Source: Schistocephalus solidus | Lineage: Eukaryota > Platyhelminthes > Cestoda > Diphyllobothriidea > Diphyllobothriidae | Length of the DNA stretch: 64,000 nucleotides | Assembly: GCA_017591395.1 (NCBI GenBank) | Contig: WEDG01004522.1 | Location: 1-64,000 of the forward strand | Reading direction: 5' to 3' | Part shown: piece after piece, positions 10,569-21,060 of the stretch | How positions within the stretch are numbered: position 1 is the first letter of the stretch | How the letters are laid out: each line of letters begins with the position of its first letter | Notes under the pieces: model-generated | What the model saw: only the letters and a program-made list of their open reading frames with translations | Databases searched by the model: none | Told to the model about the DNA's origin: nothing | Program-made: the position numbers and the translations under genes

Positions 10569-11376
10569 TTATGGGTCATTTAAAACGATATGCCTATTTA
10601 TGCATGCCTCGTCTGAATATCTTGCTTCCAGGAACTCGCGGTCGTTCCTTGTTGGGCATGCACCAACGCTGCTGGTTTTCTCCCATGCATCTAGGTGCTC
10701 TGTGTCCAGCGTGTGCATACCTTCCTGGGATAAGCGGTTTCGTTTCTTTACCACCAGTAAGTGTTCATGTGAATGGGTGGAGAAAGATTTCCTGGTTTGG
10801 TCACAATAAACTGCATCTCAAATGGTACATGGTATTTTATTAACGATTTATCGTCTGTTAAAGTGAGAAAACCTTTCTTTAGGAATTACCAGCTGATAAG
10901 GCTTATTTGCTTCTCTATCTGGTATTTTATAATTGAATTCAACGAGCCCAGATAGGTTCTTCACAGAAGGGTGGGTGCGCTAGCTGATTTGTTTTGGCAC
11001 CTGTGTGGTGCGGAAGTACGTTGTTCCTTAGGCTGTTTTCTCCGCATGCATCAACGGAAAAAGTCAGGTAGATATCCACACTGGAATGCCAGGTATTTTA
11101 TCCCTGTTTGACTGCTTATTTTCATCGGAACATGGAGAATTCGCTCGAAGTTGCAAACTGTTAATGGAGTTGCTTTTTGGGAAATAAAAATTTACTTTCA
11201 TAAGGTAAGTTATCCTTGAAATGTAAATCTTCGCGATAAACTGAAGTCTACAGCGGTTTGTCAGTATTCTTCTCTACGAGGACATCTACGAATGGAAGTT
11301 GCCCATCAAATCCGGTTTCGTAAGTAGACTCAAACCCTGGGAATGTGGGATAGAAGTTGATTTTTCCTGATCGACA
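10569..11376 (-). mobile_element. Penelope-like element, family B, degraded fragment
   Basis: On the minus strand 11180-11370 translates to FESTYETGFDGQLPFVDVL-like text, the 'LPFLDVL' region of PLE reverse transcriptases, followed by TSVYRED and NLPYES. Downstream (10569-10754) a frame contains REFLEARY and INRHI, resembling the end of the family B GIY-YIG polyprotein at 19580-19700. Several stops and frameshifts lie between. The 5' edge coincides with the 3' end of LINE copy 3 at about 11377. Confidence 0.6.
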
Positions 11377-11989
11377 GTTTTCCGTCGTTTTTGACGAGGT
11401 CTACCATATGCCCCACAGCATGTTAGCGCACTGATGGTGAGGTGCGTGTGATTTTGTTTATAGTGGTAGTATGCATGCCCTACCTCTATTGCATTCTCTC
11501 CTCCCCACTTGTGTCAGCTGTCATAAACAATTCAAGAAGGCCGGAGGTGGGAGAGAGCGCATGTGGCTGGCGCAGTTGGAACCGCCCTTGGATGTGCCAC
11601 TACACCTGGCTCGCATCCCGCTGAGAGGGAGTGTTATAGGGCCTACACAAAGAAGAAGACATTGCAGTCTGACTCTCAGTTCACTAGTCGGTCACTCCAC
11701 ACAAATACACGCTGAGCTGACTGTGAGGTCAGATTTATCCCGTTAGATGGAAACCTTTCAAGCCACGGCTTTTAGCGCTCCATGGCAGACTCAAGCTCAG
11801 ATGGCATATATAGCAGAGGAGCCATATAAAAGAGTCGAGAAGCCCACCTCCTGGTTACGTAAGGGTGCAGATCACATGCTTCCCGTGTTTGGTTTTGAAT
11901 GTTCGTGTGAGTAGGAGAGGTGTGGTGATGTGATATGGGTGGCAGTTTATTGCTGCAGGGTTTCATGGAGGCTCGTGTAGGGGGGTAGG

Positions 11990-12307
11990 TCCATGGAATG
12001 ACTGAATGTGCGCAAGCAGTGCGGACAAATGAGACGAGTGCAATGAGTGTCTATTGGTATTCCTGATACTGAGTTGTCAGTCTCTGGTCAATGGATACTC
12101 AAGTGAACGGCCAGGCCAATGCGCCATTTGCATGTGCTATGGCAAAAAGGACAGGTCGTAGATTCGGTCGCAGCAATGATGCAAGTAGAGGTGGCTGCGC
12201 TGGTGGATGGAAATTTCTTAGTGCTGGAAATTGGAGCGTTGACGAATATGCTAGGTGTGCTTGGCGTGGGGCTATCGCGGTGAATTTCGCTTTCGGGGAT
12301 GCGCATG
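11990..12307 (-). pseudogene. Decayed C2H2 fingers of LINE copy 3
   Basis: Minus-strand text starts with MRIPESEIHRD (end of finger 3), then has CPFCHSTCKWRIGLAVHLSIH (finger 4) and CPHCLRTFSHSMDLPPYTSLH (finger 5, with the first His position altered). The order matches fingers 3 to 5 of copy 2. Frame changes and substitutions show old decay. Confidence 0.75.
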
Positions 12308-12311
12308 AGAC
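12308..12311. repeat. Target-site duplication AGAC, left side of the gypsy element
   Basis: AGAC here and at 16974-16977 flank the two LTRs. Removing the element and one AGAC gives minus-strand CCTATTCTGTCTCATGCGC, aligning without a gap to CCTATTCGGTCACATGCGC in the intact fingers. Confidence 0.8.
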
Positions 12312-12610
12312 TCTAGTGAGCAACTAAGATCGATAATACCATCCCACGCTAAGAAATAAGAGAGACAAGCCACACCAACGGTTACGATACGACTGAAGCA
12401 GCTGACGACGCCGCCTAGTGAAGAACAAAGGCAATAGGTGGACAATCAGTTAATGTTACCGAAGCACAAACCAGTTGGTGTGTAGCGCGTTACAGATAAT
12501 AAATGTCAACTTAAACAAATATGGGTAAATTCGAGTTAAGTAAATGTGTAACAAGTGGAATACCTGTAGAAAGTTGTGTATAACATAAAATATGGCAAAG
12601 AGCTACCACA
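12312..12610 (-). repeat. LTR of Ty3/gypsy element (3' LTR in element orientation)
   Basis: About 299 bp, nearly identical to 16680-16973 apart from scattered substitutions and small indels. Element-orientation start is TGTGGTAGC. Shared blocks include CGATAATAC and CCCACGCTAAGAAATAAGAG. Confidence 0.9.
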
Positions 12611-12751
12611 GTACCCCGCCTAGATCGAAAGCCGACGTAAAAACGATGCTAAAGGTAAATTATATGTTAAAAAACTTGAGTGATAAAGCGGTCGGGAAAA
12701 TGGACTCGACGGCCGACACGAGTGGCACGAATTTCAGTGGCACTAGAAGAG

Positions 12752-13744
12752 TTAGGGTCGGGGGTGGTGGGGGGAAATAAGGGTAGATGGAGGGGATAGA
12801 AAAAGAAAAGTAGCACGGGGTAGGGGTTCAGCACAGTCTTGTCCTTGTGGCAGGTTCGGCAGTTCCTCCGGGACAGCAGCCTTGACTCGATCGACGCTGA
12901 TCACGTCCTCCTTGTCATCGCGAAGGATCCGGCAGGTCTTAGCGTTGCGTGAGAGAACGCAGAACGGCCCTTCGTATGGTGATCCCAGCGGCTTGCACAC
13001 ACGGTCACACTGAACAAACACATGTGTGCAGTTGGCCAAGCCTTTTTCGACATAAGACTCGGTTGATGGAGCTCGGAGCGGATCCAGGGAAAGCAAGCGC
13101 ATAAACTGCCGCAAGCGATGCACAAAACTGGTGGGTGACTCATGGACACAACGGGAGGTTGGGGTGATCATCTCGCCTGGCAGTCGGAGGGTAGTACCAA
13201 ACACCAATTCGACCGCGCTGCAGTGCAGATCTGAGCGAATGCCCAGGAGCACTAGGGGCAGGTTGTCAGAACAAGGGGCTGGGTCATCTGCGGCACGCAG
13301 GGCGCTCTTTAGAGGGCGGTGGAAACGTTCAACCATACCGTTGGCAGCTGGATGGTAGGCCATCGTCCGAATGCGAGTGCAGCCGAGAAAGTTTAGGAGG
13401 GCTTGGAAGAGGGCAGATTGGAATTAGGCAACTCAGTAAGTCGTAACTGTGGGTAGAGCACCGAAAACGGTGATCCAACGACTGACAAAAGCTTTTACGA
13501 TGGTGTTGGCCTCCATGTTCGGCAAAGGGATAGCTTCAGCCCAGTGGGTGTAACGGTCGACGTAGGTAAGGAGGTGAATAAAACCATTGGATGGAGGCAG
13601 GGGGCCTATCGCATCGAGATGCATATGGCTGAACCGTGCGTCGGGGCTGAGGAAGGTGTCGGTTGTGGACTTGTTGTGGCGCCGCACCTTGTTCTGCGGA
13701 CAATTCAGACACGACCGTGCCCAAGCTTTGACGTCCTTATTCAT
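12752..13744 (-). pseudogene. Gypsy integrase (broken)
   Basis: The first piece (13744-13433) keeps part of the N-terminal zinc-binding region (CLNCPQNKV) and the catalytic-core start (MHLDAIGPLP, LLTYVDRYTHWAEAIP). The second (13363-12752) starts at MAYHPAANGMVERFHRPLK, containing the catalytic Glu, and ends in a long C-terminal region (YEGPFCVLSR, VSVDRVK type). Between them, about 13440-13364, the frame is the same but holds two stops, and the residue expected to be the second catalytic Asp reads Tyr (TVTTY then TGA). Integration activity is therefore lost. Confidence 0.82.
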
Positions 13745-13984
13745 GCCAGGTCAGACGAACCTTTCCACGAAGAGTTTTTGTGAGGCTCGGATCCCAGAGT
13801 GGAAGAGTTCAGGAAAAGTGTGAAACACAGATCGACGCATCAAGGCAGCTGCGAAAGGGCGATGAAAAAGGAGTGGACACATCACAGAGGATGGTGCCAG
13901 TCTCGGTGGTGAGTGGAACGTTCGCTAGATGGAGACCGCTGACTGACTCGTTGCCTGGAAAACCGACTCGTCGTTGTTTAGCAG

Positions 13985-14518
13985 TCATAGCAACAAGGTC
14001 AATCCCTTGGGAGAGTGTGAGAGCAGAGAGGGAGGGTCTGGAAAGCATGTCGGCCACCTCATTCTTCGTGCCATCAATGTGGCGGATGTCGGTGGCGAAT
14101 TGTGAGATGTAGTCCAGTGGGACAATCTCACTCGGTTGTACTTGTCAGAGTGAAACCAAAGAGCAAACGTAAGTGTCTTGTGATCCGTGAAAATTGTGAA
14201 GTTCCGACCTTCAAGGAAATGTAGGTAAATAGCGAGAAGTTCACAACCAAGCCTACTGTAGTGCGTCTCCACCGACAAATGTTTCTTGGAGAAAAAGGCC
14301 AACGGTCGAGTCGAACCCATAAGGTGTTGTTGCAAGACTGCATCTACGGCTTCGGTCCAAGCATCTACCATCAGAGACAGCTGAGTTTCGGGAGCGGGAT
14401 GCGTGAGCAAGGTGGCGTCGGCAAGAGAAACCTTAACTATTCGGAAAGCGGGCGGTTCCTCACCAGTAAGCTCGAGGGGACCTTTGGGATCGGACAGCAT
14501 GTTAGTGAGCGGTAGCAT
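13985..14518 (-). pseudogene. Gypsy RNase H region
   Basis: The frame contains LMVDAWTEAVDAVLQQ, FFSKKHLSVETHYS, GCELLAIYLHFL and FTIFTDHKTLTFAL, the usual RNase H blocks after a gypsy RT. The D, E and D positions (VDA, CELL, TDH) are present. After about 14150 the text becomes frameshifted relative to the tether/connector region. It would degrade RNA in the RNA-DNA hybrid during replication. Confidence 0.78.
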
Positions 14519-14565
14519 GAGGTCAGCACAGTTCTAGAGGAGCCTGCGGTAAACAATTTCCATGC

Positions 14566-15441
14566 TTAGGAAACGTTGCAACTGACGCTTGGAATTTGGT
14601 GGAGAAAACTCACGAATGGCAAAGGATGCAAACCATCGGAGTCGATATGATGCCCAAGAAATTCGAGCGAAGGCACACCAAAAATGCACTTGGAGGGGTT
14701 GATGAATACGCCATACTTGTCGAGGCGGTTAAACACCAAAGCAAGATGTTCCATATGCTCTTCAGTACTCCGACTAGCCACCAAGAAGTCATCTATGTAG
14801 GCCTAGACAAAAGGCAGGCCACGCAAAACACGGTCGATGGAACTCTGAAAAGTCTGGGCAGCATTACGATGGTCGAATAGCATGCGGATTAACTCAAACA
14901 GTCCGAAATGTGTACTTACAGTGGTTTTAGGGATGTCTTCAGGGGTGACAGGAATCTGATGGAATGCGCGTACCAGGTCAATCTTCGAGAAAACCGCTTT
15001 GCCAAAAAGGGTTCCGGCGAAATTCTGAAGGTGAGACACTGGATATCGATCGGGAATTGTTAGGTTGTTGAGGGCACGGTTGTCGCCACAGGGTCGCCAC
15101 TCACCCGATGTTGCCTTTGGCACCATGCGCAAAGGTGACGCCCAGGGGCTATCGGACAGTCGAATAACGCTCAGTTGTAGCATATGTTTGAATTCTGCTT
15201 TTGTAATCGACAGGCACGCAGGCGCCAGTCGTCTAGGACGAGCGAAAGCAGGACCCGAGGTACGATGGGGTGTATGGCATCGTGTTGAGCCTCGTCGCTG
15301 CGAAACTCGTGGTTGGTGATGTTTGGATGTTGAAATAGAAGCTCCAGATAAGGACAGGCAATATCTGTATTCAGGACAGATTAATTGCTGGGGGTTGTAA
15401 AGGGAGTCAATCCGCGAACAGATTGCCGGTAGTGCCATCAA
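14566..15441 (-). pseudogene. Gypsy reverse transcriptase (broken)
   Basis: Fingers and palm motifs are readable: [47 protein letters not shown] and then [21 protein letters not shown], where the family's PFGL is altered. A stop follows GLPFV directly before AYIDDFLVAS, the catalytic box (about 14800). The domain continues as LEFLGHHIDSDGL. The catalytic Asp pair is present but sits behind the stop. Confidence 0.83.
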
Positions 15442-15871
15442 GTTGGCGGGAACGCCGGTAGTCCACTAGCAGGTCAAACTCGGCTAGAAAGTCGGAGCCA
15501 AGGATTGCATGAGGGACATCGGTAGTCACAAAAATCCAAGAGAAAGACCAAAGAAGGCCAATTTTGAGGATGAGGGACAGGCTGCCGAACGTGGGAATGG
15601 AGGAAGAGTTAATAGCTTGGAGATGGAGACCATCGTTGAGACAGCGATGGTTAGCTAGAGCGGGAGGGACTACACTGATTTGGGCTCCAGTGTCCACTAG
15701 GAAACGTCTGCGCTTCAAGAGGTCGTAGACACGGAAAGTGCGACCAGAGCCAGATGAGCCAGAGAAGGCGGTCGCCTCTATCCTCTGACAGACTGGTTTC
15801 CCTGTGGGGATTTGAAGGAACAGGGGGAAGAGCACCGATGGGCCTTTGCGCCAAAATTGGTATGATAGCAA
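15407..15871 (-). pseudogene. Gypsy aspartic protease region
   Basis: A frame of about 155 codons carries FLVDTGAQISVVP, the active-site DTGA of retroviral-type proteases, and [19 protein letters not shown], the second conserved block. It overlaps the end of gag on one side and the start of RT on the other in different frames, which could be natural frameshifting or decay. Confidence 0.8.
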
Positions 15872-16317
15872 CAGACATCAGCAGTTCGAATACGCGAGCG
15901 AGACCAACAACGGCTGGGTGAGCGACTGGGTGATCGCCGGGAGGTGAGGCACGCAGGCTGGAGTTTACTTGAAGCCATCTCTGACGTCATGGCCGCCATC
16001 TGCGTAACAAGGTGCTCATTAGGCGCCGGTAAGGGGGAAGTGGAGAGCTGGGCAACGCAGGGTGGCTGGAACCACTGAACCTCCAAAATCCTGTCCAAAA
16101 TCTCGGTTAGCCGTGAGACCGAGAGGTCCTCTGAGTCGGATGCCAGAATGGTTTGAACATCCGCGGGCAGACGCTCTAGGAACATCTCGTTAAACAGTTT
16201 GTCGTCAATATGCAGCTCACCACGAAGTGTTTGCGTCCTTCTGAGGCATTCGATGGGTTTCCGGTCACCCAAACACTTCTCGCGAATGAGCTGGTGGTAC
16301 CGTTGACAGTCAGACAC
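15778..16317 (-). CDS. Gypsy gag (capsid C-terminal half and CHCC finger)
   Basis: The 179-codon frame contains LGDRKPIECLRRTQTL and FLERLPADVQTILA, blocks typical of CsRn1/gypsy capsid, an Arg/Ser-rich stretch, and near the end CYHTNFGAKAHRCSSPC, a C-x-H-x9-C-x3-C finger. The capsid N-terminal half is not recognisable upstream (16318-16680), where only short unrelated frames occur, so an internal deletion or heavy decay is likely. Gag packages element RNA. Confidence 0.75.
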   Translation of the reverse strand: MSDCQRYHQLIREKCLGDRKPIECLRRTQTLRGELHIDDKLFNEMFLERLPADVQTILASDSEDLSVSRLTEILDRILEVQWFQPPCVAQLSTSPLPAPNEHLVTQMAAMTSEMASSKLQPACLTSRRSPSRSPSRCWSRSRIRTADVCCYHTNFGAKAHRCSSPCSFKSPQGNQSVRG

Positions 16318-16654
16318 AGTATGCAGACGAAGGGGGACGGCTTTAAGCTGGGTGTACGGTTGGTTAGCCGGTGGACTCTATATGACTGCCTGAACGTGAG
16401 ACAGAACTTGCAATGACAAAGCCTGAACAGGCCTGTGAAATTCGGTTACTTCTTTGGTAATATTCGCAGGGTGAAAAATAGACTCGATGCGAAGGAAGCA
16501 AAGTTCGGGTGCATTTGTCCAAAAATCGGGTGAGAGAGAGACACCTCACTAATAGCGTCGTCCATGATAACTGCGGCGGGGAAAGGACCAATAAGGCACT
16601 GCACAATAATTGGCTGGCTCTTGTCGGCGAGTGAAATCTCATGAAAAAGGCAGC

Positions 16655-16679
16655 GCGCGTTCTCGTTCAGGGTAACCAC
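16655..16679 (-). promoter_or_regulatory. Candidate primer binding site next to 5' LTR
   Basis: In element orientation TGGTTACCCTGAACG begins 2 nt after the LTR edge. It resembles the complement of a tRNA-Trp 3' end (TGGTGACCCCGACG type). Confidence 0.5.
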
Positions 16680-16973
16680 TTTAGCGAGCAACTACGATCG
16701 ATAATACGATCCCACGCTAAGAAATAAGAGAGACAAGCCACGTGAAAGGTTACGATACGGCTGAATCAGCTGACGACGCCGCCTGGTGAAGAACAAAGGC
16801 AATAGGTTGAAAATCAGTTAATGTTACCGAAGCACAAACTAGTTGGTGTGTAGCGCGTTACAATTAATAAATGCCAACTTAAATAAATATGGGTAAATGC
16901 GAGTTAAGTAAATGTGTAACAAGTGGAATAAATGTAGAATGTTGTATATAAAATATGGCAACGGGCTACCACA
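16680..16973 (-). repeat. LTR of Ty3/gypsy element (5' LTR in element orientation)
   Basis: About 294 bp, aligned end to end with 12312-12610. AGAC at 16974-16977 follows it as the target duplication. Confidence 0.9.
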
Positions 16974-17470
16974 AGACAGAATAGGCACATTAGACGAATG
17001 AATGTGCACCGGCAGTGCAAGTAGTGGCAACGGCTGCAGCGACTGTATGTCGGGGCTCCTGGCACTGGTGCGCCGCTCTCAGTGCGATGGATGCAATGCA
17101 GCAACACTCTGACAACCTCAAGTGCTGCAGCCCCAAGCGCCCTGCCGTCATTCCGTGCACAAACCTCACGGCGTTCACGGAAACAAAGAGTCCCACTACC
17201 TGCGATCACAGGCGGACGCCGTCGATCACCGTAATCTCCATCCTGCTGCCACAAATCCCGCAAGGACGACGAGGAAAAATACTCCACCCACCATTTCTCT
17301 CATTCCCACCACTAATAAGAGCGCTCCTGGCACTCCCTCCACGATTATCTTCACAGCCATGCCCTCACCCCCAGGAATGGGGACAAGATCCCAACCGGTC
17401 CTCATTAAGATCGCACATTTACTTCGCACATCGGCCTGGTCAGCCACTTGCGAATCCATCGCGAGATGTC
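16974..17470 (-). mobile_element. Zinc-finger LINE copy 3, 5' portion with inversion (right of gypsy insertion)
   Basis: From about 17085 down to 16978 the minus strand reads IHRTESGAPVPGAPTYS and CTFIRLMCLFCL (linker and finger 3), which continues at 12307 across the gypsy element. From about 17085 up to 17470 the plus strand reads the preceding part: ATGCAGCAAC (end of finger 1), the spacer, and DRTFTSHIGLVSHLRIHR (finger 2). So the 5' segment is inverted relative to the 3' segment, with the break at IHR. The outer edge at about 17470-17496 adjoins the 3' end of the CR1-like element. Confidence 0.78.
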
Positions 17471-17665
17471 ATAGTAGTCCTATTCATTGGTGGAATGTTC
17501 AGTTCAGTTCAGTTTTATTAAGGGAAAGGTAGGGGATGACTTCGAACTCCCTATTGATTATAATGAACTTGCAAATGAAAAACGCTGAAACATGATAAAC
17601 CTTGGATAAAGGGTTATCTCCTCGTCACTCTACAGGGGATCGGACGAACCAATTATAAAATAATA

Positions 17666-18578
17666 TTACTCAAAATAGAGAGTAGTATGTTTGATAACAT
17701 GTAAATTTGTGGGTGGGGATAGCTTGTGGGAAATGTCTTCGTTTCTGATGTCGTGGTGGTACATATGGGTGTCGTGGTCAACCTTCCGCTTAAAAGTGTC
17801 ATCGGAAGGGGACATGGTGCTGTCCGCGGGCAGAGCATTCCAGGCATTCTTCACTCTGTTGTAGAAGAAAAACCTTCTTGCGTCCAGTCTTGTCCCAGTC
17901 ACAAGTAGTTTGACAGGATGTCCTCTCAAAGTATTGGTAGTGACCAGCTCAAAGAATTCACCGGATGCAAGACAACAATCCTGACCCAGAGGCATGCGAA
18001 ACGTCTGTAGTAGGTTGCCGCGTAGCTGTCTATATTCCAAAGTAAAAAGATAAGGATTGGACAATCGGGTTTCGTATAGCAGGTAACCTTGACCTCGAAC
18101 AAGCTTCATTGCATGTCGTTGGACCTTCTCAAGGATGTTGCCGTCTGTGAAAGCTCATGGTCTCTAGGCTTGCATGGAAAATTCCAATTGTGGTCGCATG
18201 AACATCCCGAAGACCTAATTAAAGCACACTTTGTCGAACTTTGCAAACGCTCGCTTAACTAGATACAAATGCGGATTTTGCTACTTTTGAGCAATGGAAT
18301 GCTGGCTTCCGTGAGGGCATGATCCACACTCCAAGATCTTCTCGAGACTCTAACTCTGGTAGCGGTATGTGGTTCAGACAGTATTTTCTCTCGTGCACGG
18401 TGCTGGTTCTGCCGATTCGCAGAATATTGCATTTGTTGGCATTGAAAGGAAGGAGTCAGTTGTCCGACCCATTCCTCGGGTCGATGCAAGTGTGCCTGTA
18501 GATTTGCTTCATCATCTTCGTTGTGAATGACCTTCCAAAGGTTTATGTCACCAGCAAACATGGCAATTACGCAGTCAT

Positions 18579-18580
<2 letters not shown>
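17666..18580 (-). pseudogene. CR1-like RT, catalytic box to C-terminus
   Basis: Minus-strand frames read DDCVIAMFAGDINLWKVI (FADD box changed to FAGD), then NEDDEANLQAHLHR. After frameshifts they give KLVRGQGYLLYETR, LEYRQLRGNLLQTFR, GEFFELVTTNTLRGHPVKLLVTGTRL and NAWNALPADSTMSPSDDTFK. This last block is the conserved C-terminal region of CR1/jockey-type RTs. The lost Asp and several frameshifts make it inactive. Confidence 0.83.

Positions 18581-18664
<84 letters not shown>
18581..18664. repeat. (AT)42 microsatellite
   Basis: Uninterrupted AT dinucleotides over 84 bp, at the left border of the composite inserted in the CR1-like RT. Confidence 0.97.
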
Positions 18665-18666
<2 letters not shown>

Positions 18667-19135
18667 AGGAAATAATTTCTGAAATTATTAAGTGCAGGAC
18701 ATGGAGTCAGATGATTCGGACATGACTTTTAAAGGTCAGAACCAAAATTTCAATGAACATTTTGGTCGAAGACAATCAACCACTGTGGAATAACCACGTA
18801 ATGCCCATTCTACAAACAAGTAGTACTACAAGTAGTATGAATCTTATATGGCACAGATGCTATACCGTACTTCCGACACAGGTACTAGCTCAAAGCCCAG
18901 ACACGTGTTTCGCTGATGTTTCTGCTGCTGCGTGACGCAGCAACGAGGGGTTCGGCTCCTCAGTGTGTCCCCAGCGTTCTCTATGCGGTTTCTGGTATAT
19001 GAACTCAAGAGAATAATCAAGGAAATAATTTCTGAAATTTTTCAGTGCAGGACATGGAGTCAGATGATTCGGACATGACTTTTTAAGGTAATACCCGAAA
19101 TTTCAACGAACATTTGGGTCGAAGGCACTGTGGAA
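18665..19135 (-). repeat. Hammerhead repeat with ~350 bp partial tandem duplication
   Basis: CAAGGAAATAATTTCTGAAAT followed by GTGCAGGACATGGAGTCAG occurs at 18665 and again at 19018, so about 110 bp is duplicated around a central part containing a hammerhead. AATAATTTCTGAAATTATT is itself a hairpin. The arrangement resembles tandem pLTRs of PLEs, and family B Penelope sequence follows directly at 19140. Related copies lie at 40740-41010 and 42430-42620. Confidence 0.75.
18900..18963 (-). ncRNA. Hammerhead ribozyme B1 (slightly degraded)
   Basis: On the minus strand: CUGAGGA (18957-18963, fits CUGANGA), helix II GCCGA (18952-18956) against UCAGC (18912-18916, one mismatch), GAAA (18908-18911), palindromic helix III within ACACGUGU (18901-18908), and GUC cleavage triplet (18900-18902). 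An extra stem GCUGCG / CGCAGC sits in the helix II loop. Helix I is weak: only U-A and G-C are contiguous. Confidence 0.62.
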
Positions 19136-19139
19136 TAAC

Positions 19140-19965
19140 CACATTGAATAACGGAGGTGGTTTGCATCCCGAGATAGTATAATGAAAAGAAAAATGCCTA
19201 TCGGGAAATGGAGTTGTACTCGTAAATTTTCAAGTTGGTGACACCAACCCGTCGTCAGACGAAATTAACAGAGGAGAAAGTGAAGTGGCGCCACAGGACA
19301 GATAGCGACAAACAAACAGCTGGTGTCAGTCGGTGGTGGGTGGACAATTAATTGGGGGCATGTTTTGGGACGGGGAGGTGAGGAGAGGACAATTACATTG
19401 GCTTGTTTGGGAGGGGGAGGTGGGCGACGAGTAACTACGGCCGGCAAGATAATCGATCATGGTTCCGGGTGGGATGTAGGGGTCACTGCGTCGATTGGAG
19501 GTGTCGGAATGTTTAATGTGTGAGGTGGGGTTGGCGAAAAGTGAGATTAAAAGCCGCAAGGATTAGCAGTCGTTGCTAGGGGGTGGGCGCTCGTTAGTAA
19601 ATCGTGCACGTAATCCTTCGTAATGAGCATCTAGGGCAATGTGGCGGTTAATGCTAGTTGTGCTAGAGTGCCAAGCTTTGAGGAATTCTCGAGCTTGTTT
19701 GGTGTTGGCAATGGCGATCACTTCGGTACCGTCCAAATTGAAGCGATAGTCGCATTCAAGGGAGTGCGCAACACGAGTGATAAGGGGTCACGTCGGCGAA
19801 TGGTTAGCTTATGTTCGTTGATGCGAGTCCCAAGTCGTCGGCCTGTATGGCCAATGTAAACAGAAGGGCAGTTGGCGCACGGTATGCGGTAAATGACATT
19901 GCTTAATTGTTCTTTTGGTAGGGGGTCCTTTACTCTACATAGGGTTGCGCGTATGGAGGACGCAG
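19140..19965 (-). mobile_element. Penelope-like element, family B, nuclease and 3' end
   Basis: The minus strand from about 19905 reads IPCANCPSVYIGHTGRRLGTR, the GIY-YIG core, then NEHKLTIRRRDPLS. After a 1-nt frame change it gives ECDYRFNLDGTEVIAIANTK and REFLKAWHSSTTSINRHI. The downstream region (19140-19560) is non-coding and includes GACGGGTTGGTGTCACCAAC. The RT is absent: the 5' edge is at about 19965, next to the tRNA-like array. Family B differs clearly from family A in the VYIGHTGRRLGTRI stretch. Confidence 0.8.
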
Positions 19966-20242
19966 GCTTGTGGGCGACAGAGATACTCTACCATTGAGCT
20001 ACGGGCTCGTTTTTTTGTCGGTTGCAATCGGAAATATGATGATAGTGTGTGGCTCACCGATCTGCTTAAGTAACATGTATGTTCCGTTCTGCCCTGGAGC
20101 TCACACTAGAGCCCTCGCAGACGGTCGCATACCGACGTGTAGCATATGTTGTTTAGGTGGAACCGACAAAGACAAGGGAGACTAGAATGGCCATTTCTGG
20201 CTTATTAGCCGTCATCAGCCAGTCATACCCAATCACAAGTGT

Positions 20243-20311
20243 GGTCAACCTTAGATTCGAACCCACGACCTTTAGTTATTGAGTTGAACGCTCTACCTTT
20301 GCGCTAGGGGT
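20243..20311 (-). other. tRNA-like block, unit 2
   Basis: Minus strand: AGGTAGAGC for box A and GGGTTCGAATC for box B. Acceptor ends do not pair, so it is tRNA-derived rather than a tRNA. Confidence 0.6.
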
Positions 20312-20689
20312 TCGTGGTTTTGTCGGTTGCGATCGGGAATAAAATGATAGAGTGTGGCTCACCGATCTGCTTAAGGAACATGTATGTTCCGTTGTGCCCT
20401 GGAGCTCACACTAGAGCCCTCGCAGACGGTTGAATAGCGACGTGTAGCATTTGTTGTTTAGGTGGAACCGACAAAGACAAGGAGACCAGAATGGACATTT
20501 CTGGCTTATTAGCCATTATCAGCCAGTCATACCCAATCACCTAAACAACATATGCTACACGTCTCTATGGACCGTCTGCAAAGGCTCTAGTGAGAGCTCC
20601 AGGGTACAACGGAAAATACATGTTCCTTAAGCAGATCGGTGAGCCACACACTATCATCATATTCCCGATCGCAACCGACAAAACAACGA

Positions 20690-20759
20690 GCCCGTAGCTC
20701 AATGGTAAAGCGTTCGACTCAATTACCAAAGTTCGCGGGTTCGAATCCCAGGGCGATCA
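20690..20759 (+). other. tRNA-like block, unit 3
   Basis: GCCCGTAGCTCAATGG and GGGTTCGAATCCC are present, but the acceptor stem and anticodon stem do not pair. Confidence 0.6.
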
Positions 20760-20994
20760 CACTTGTGATTGGGTATGAGTGGCTGATGACGGCTAATTAG
20801 CCAGAAATGGACATTCTGATATCCCTTGTCTTTGTCGGTTCCACCTAAACAACATATGCTACACGTCGCTATGCAACCGTCTGCGAGGGCTCTAGTGTGG
20901 GCTCCAGAGCACAACGGAACACACATGTTACGTAAGCAGATCCGTGAGCCGCACACTATCATCATATTCCCGATTGCAACCACTAAAACAACGA

Positions 20995-21060
20995 GCCCGT
21001 ATCTCAATGGTAGAGCGTTCGACTCAATTAACAAAGGTTCGGGTTCGAATCCCAGGTTCA
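20995..21060 (+). other. tRNA-like block, unit 4
   Basis: GCCCGTATCTCAATGG with GGTTCGAATCCCAG; box A carries one change. Confidence 0.58.

Larger units (their letters stand above)
11377..12311 (-). mobile_element. Zinc-finger LINE copy 3, 3' portion (left of gypsy insertion)
   Basis: This is the downstream part of a minus-strand LINE whose upstream part is at 16974-17470. It holds decayed finger coding sequence (about 11990-12307) and a single tail module (11377-11790) ending in the same terminal motif as the other copies. The tail's hairpin is eroded (CACGGCTTTTAGCGCTCCATGG). Confidence 0.78.
12312..16973 (-). mobile_element. Ty3/gypsy LTR retrotransposon, CsRn1-like, nested in LINE copy 3
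   Basis: A 4.66 kb element on the minus strand: 5' LTR (16680-16973), gag (16317-15778), protease (about 15871-15407), RT (15441-14570), RNase H (14518-13985), integrase (13744-12752) and 3' LTR (12312-12610). The pol order PR-RT-RH-IN defines Ty3/gypsy. The gag finger is C-x-H-x9-C-x3-C, the CHCC type known from the CsRn1 family, and a TGGTTACCCTGAACG block just inside the 5' LTR resembles the tRNA-Trp-type primer site reported for that family. Stops, frameshifts and changed catalytic residues make it inactive. Confidence 0.88.
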
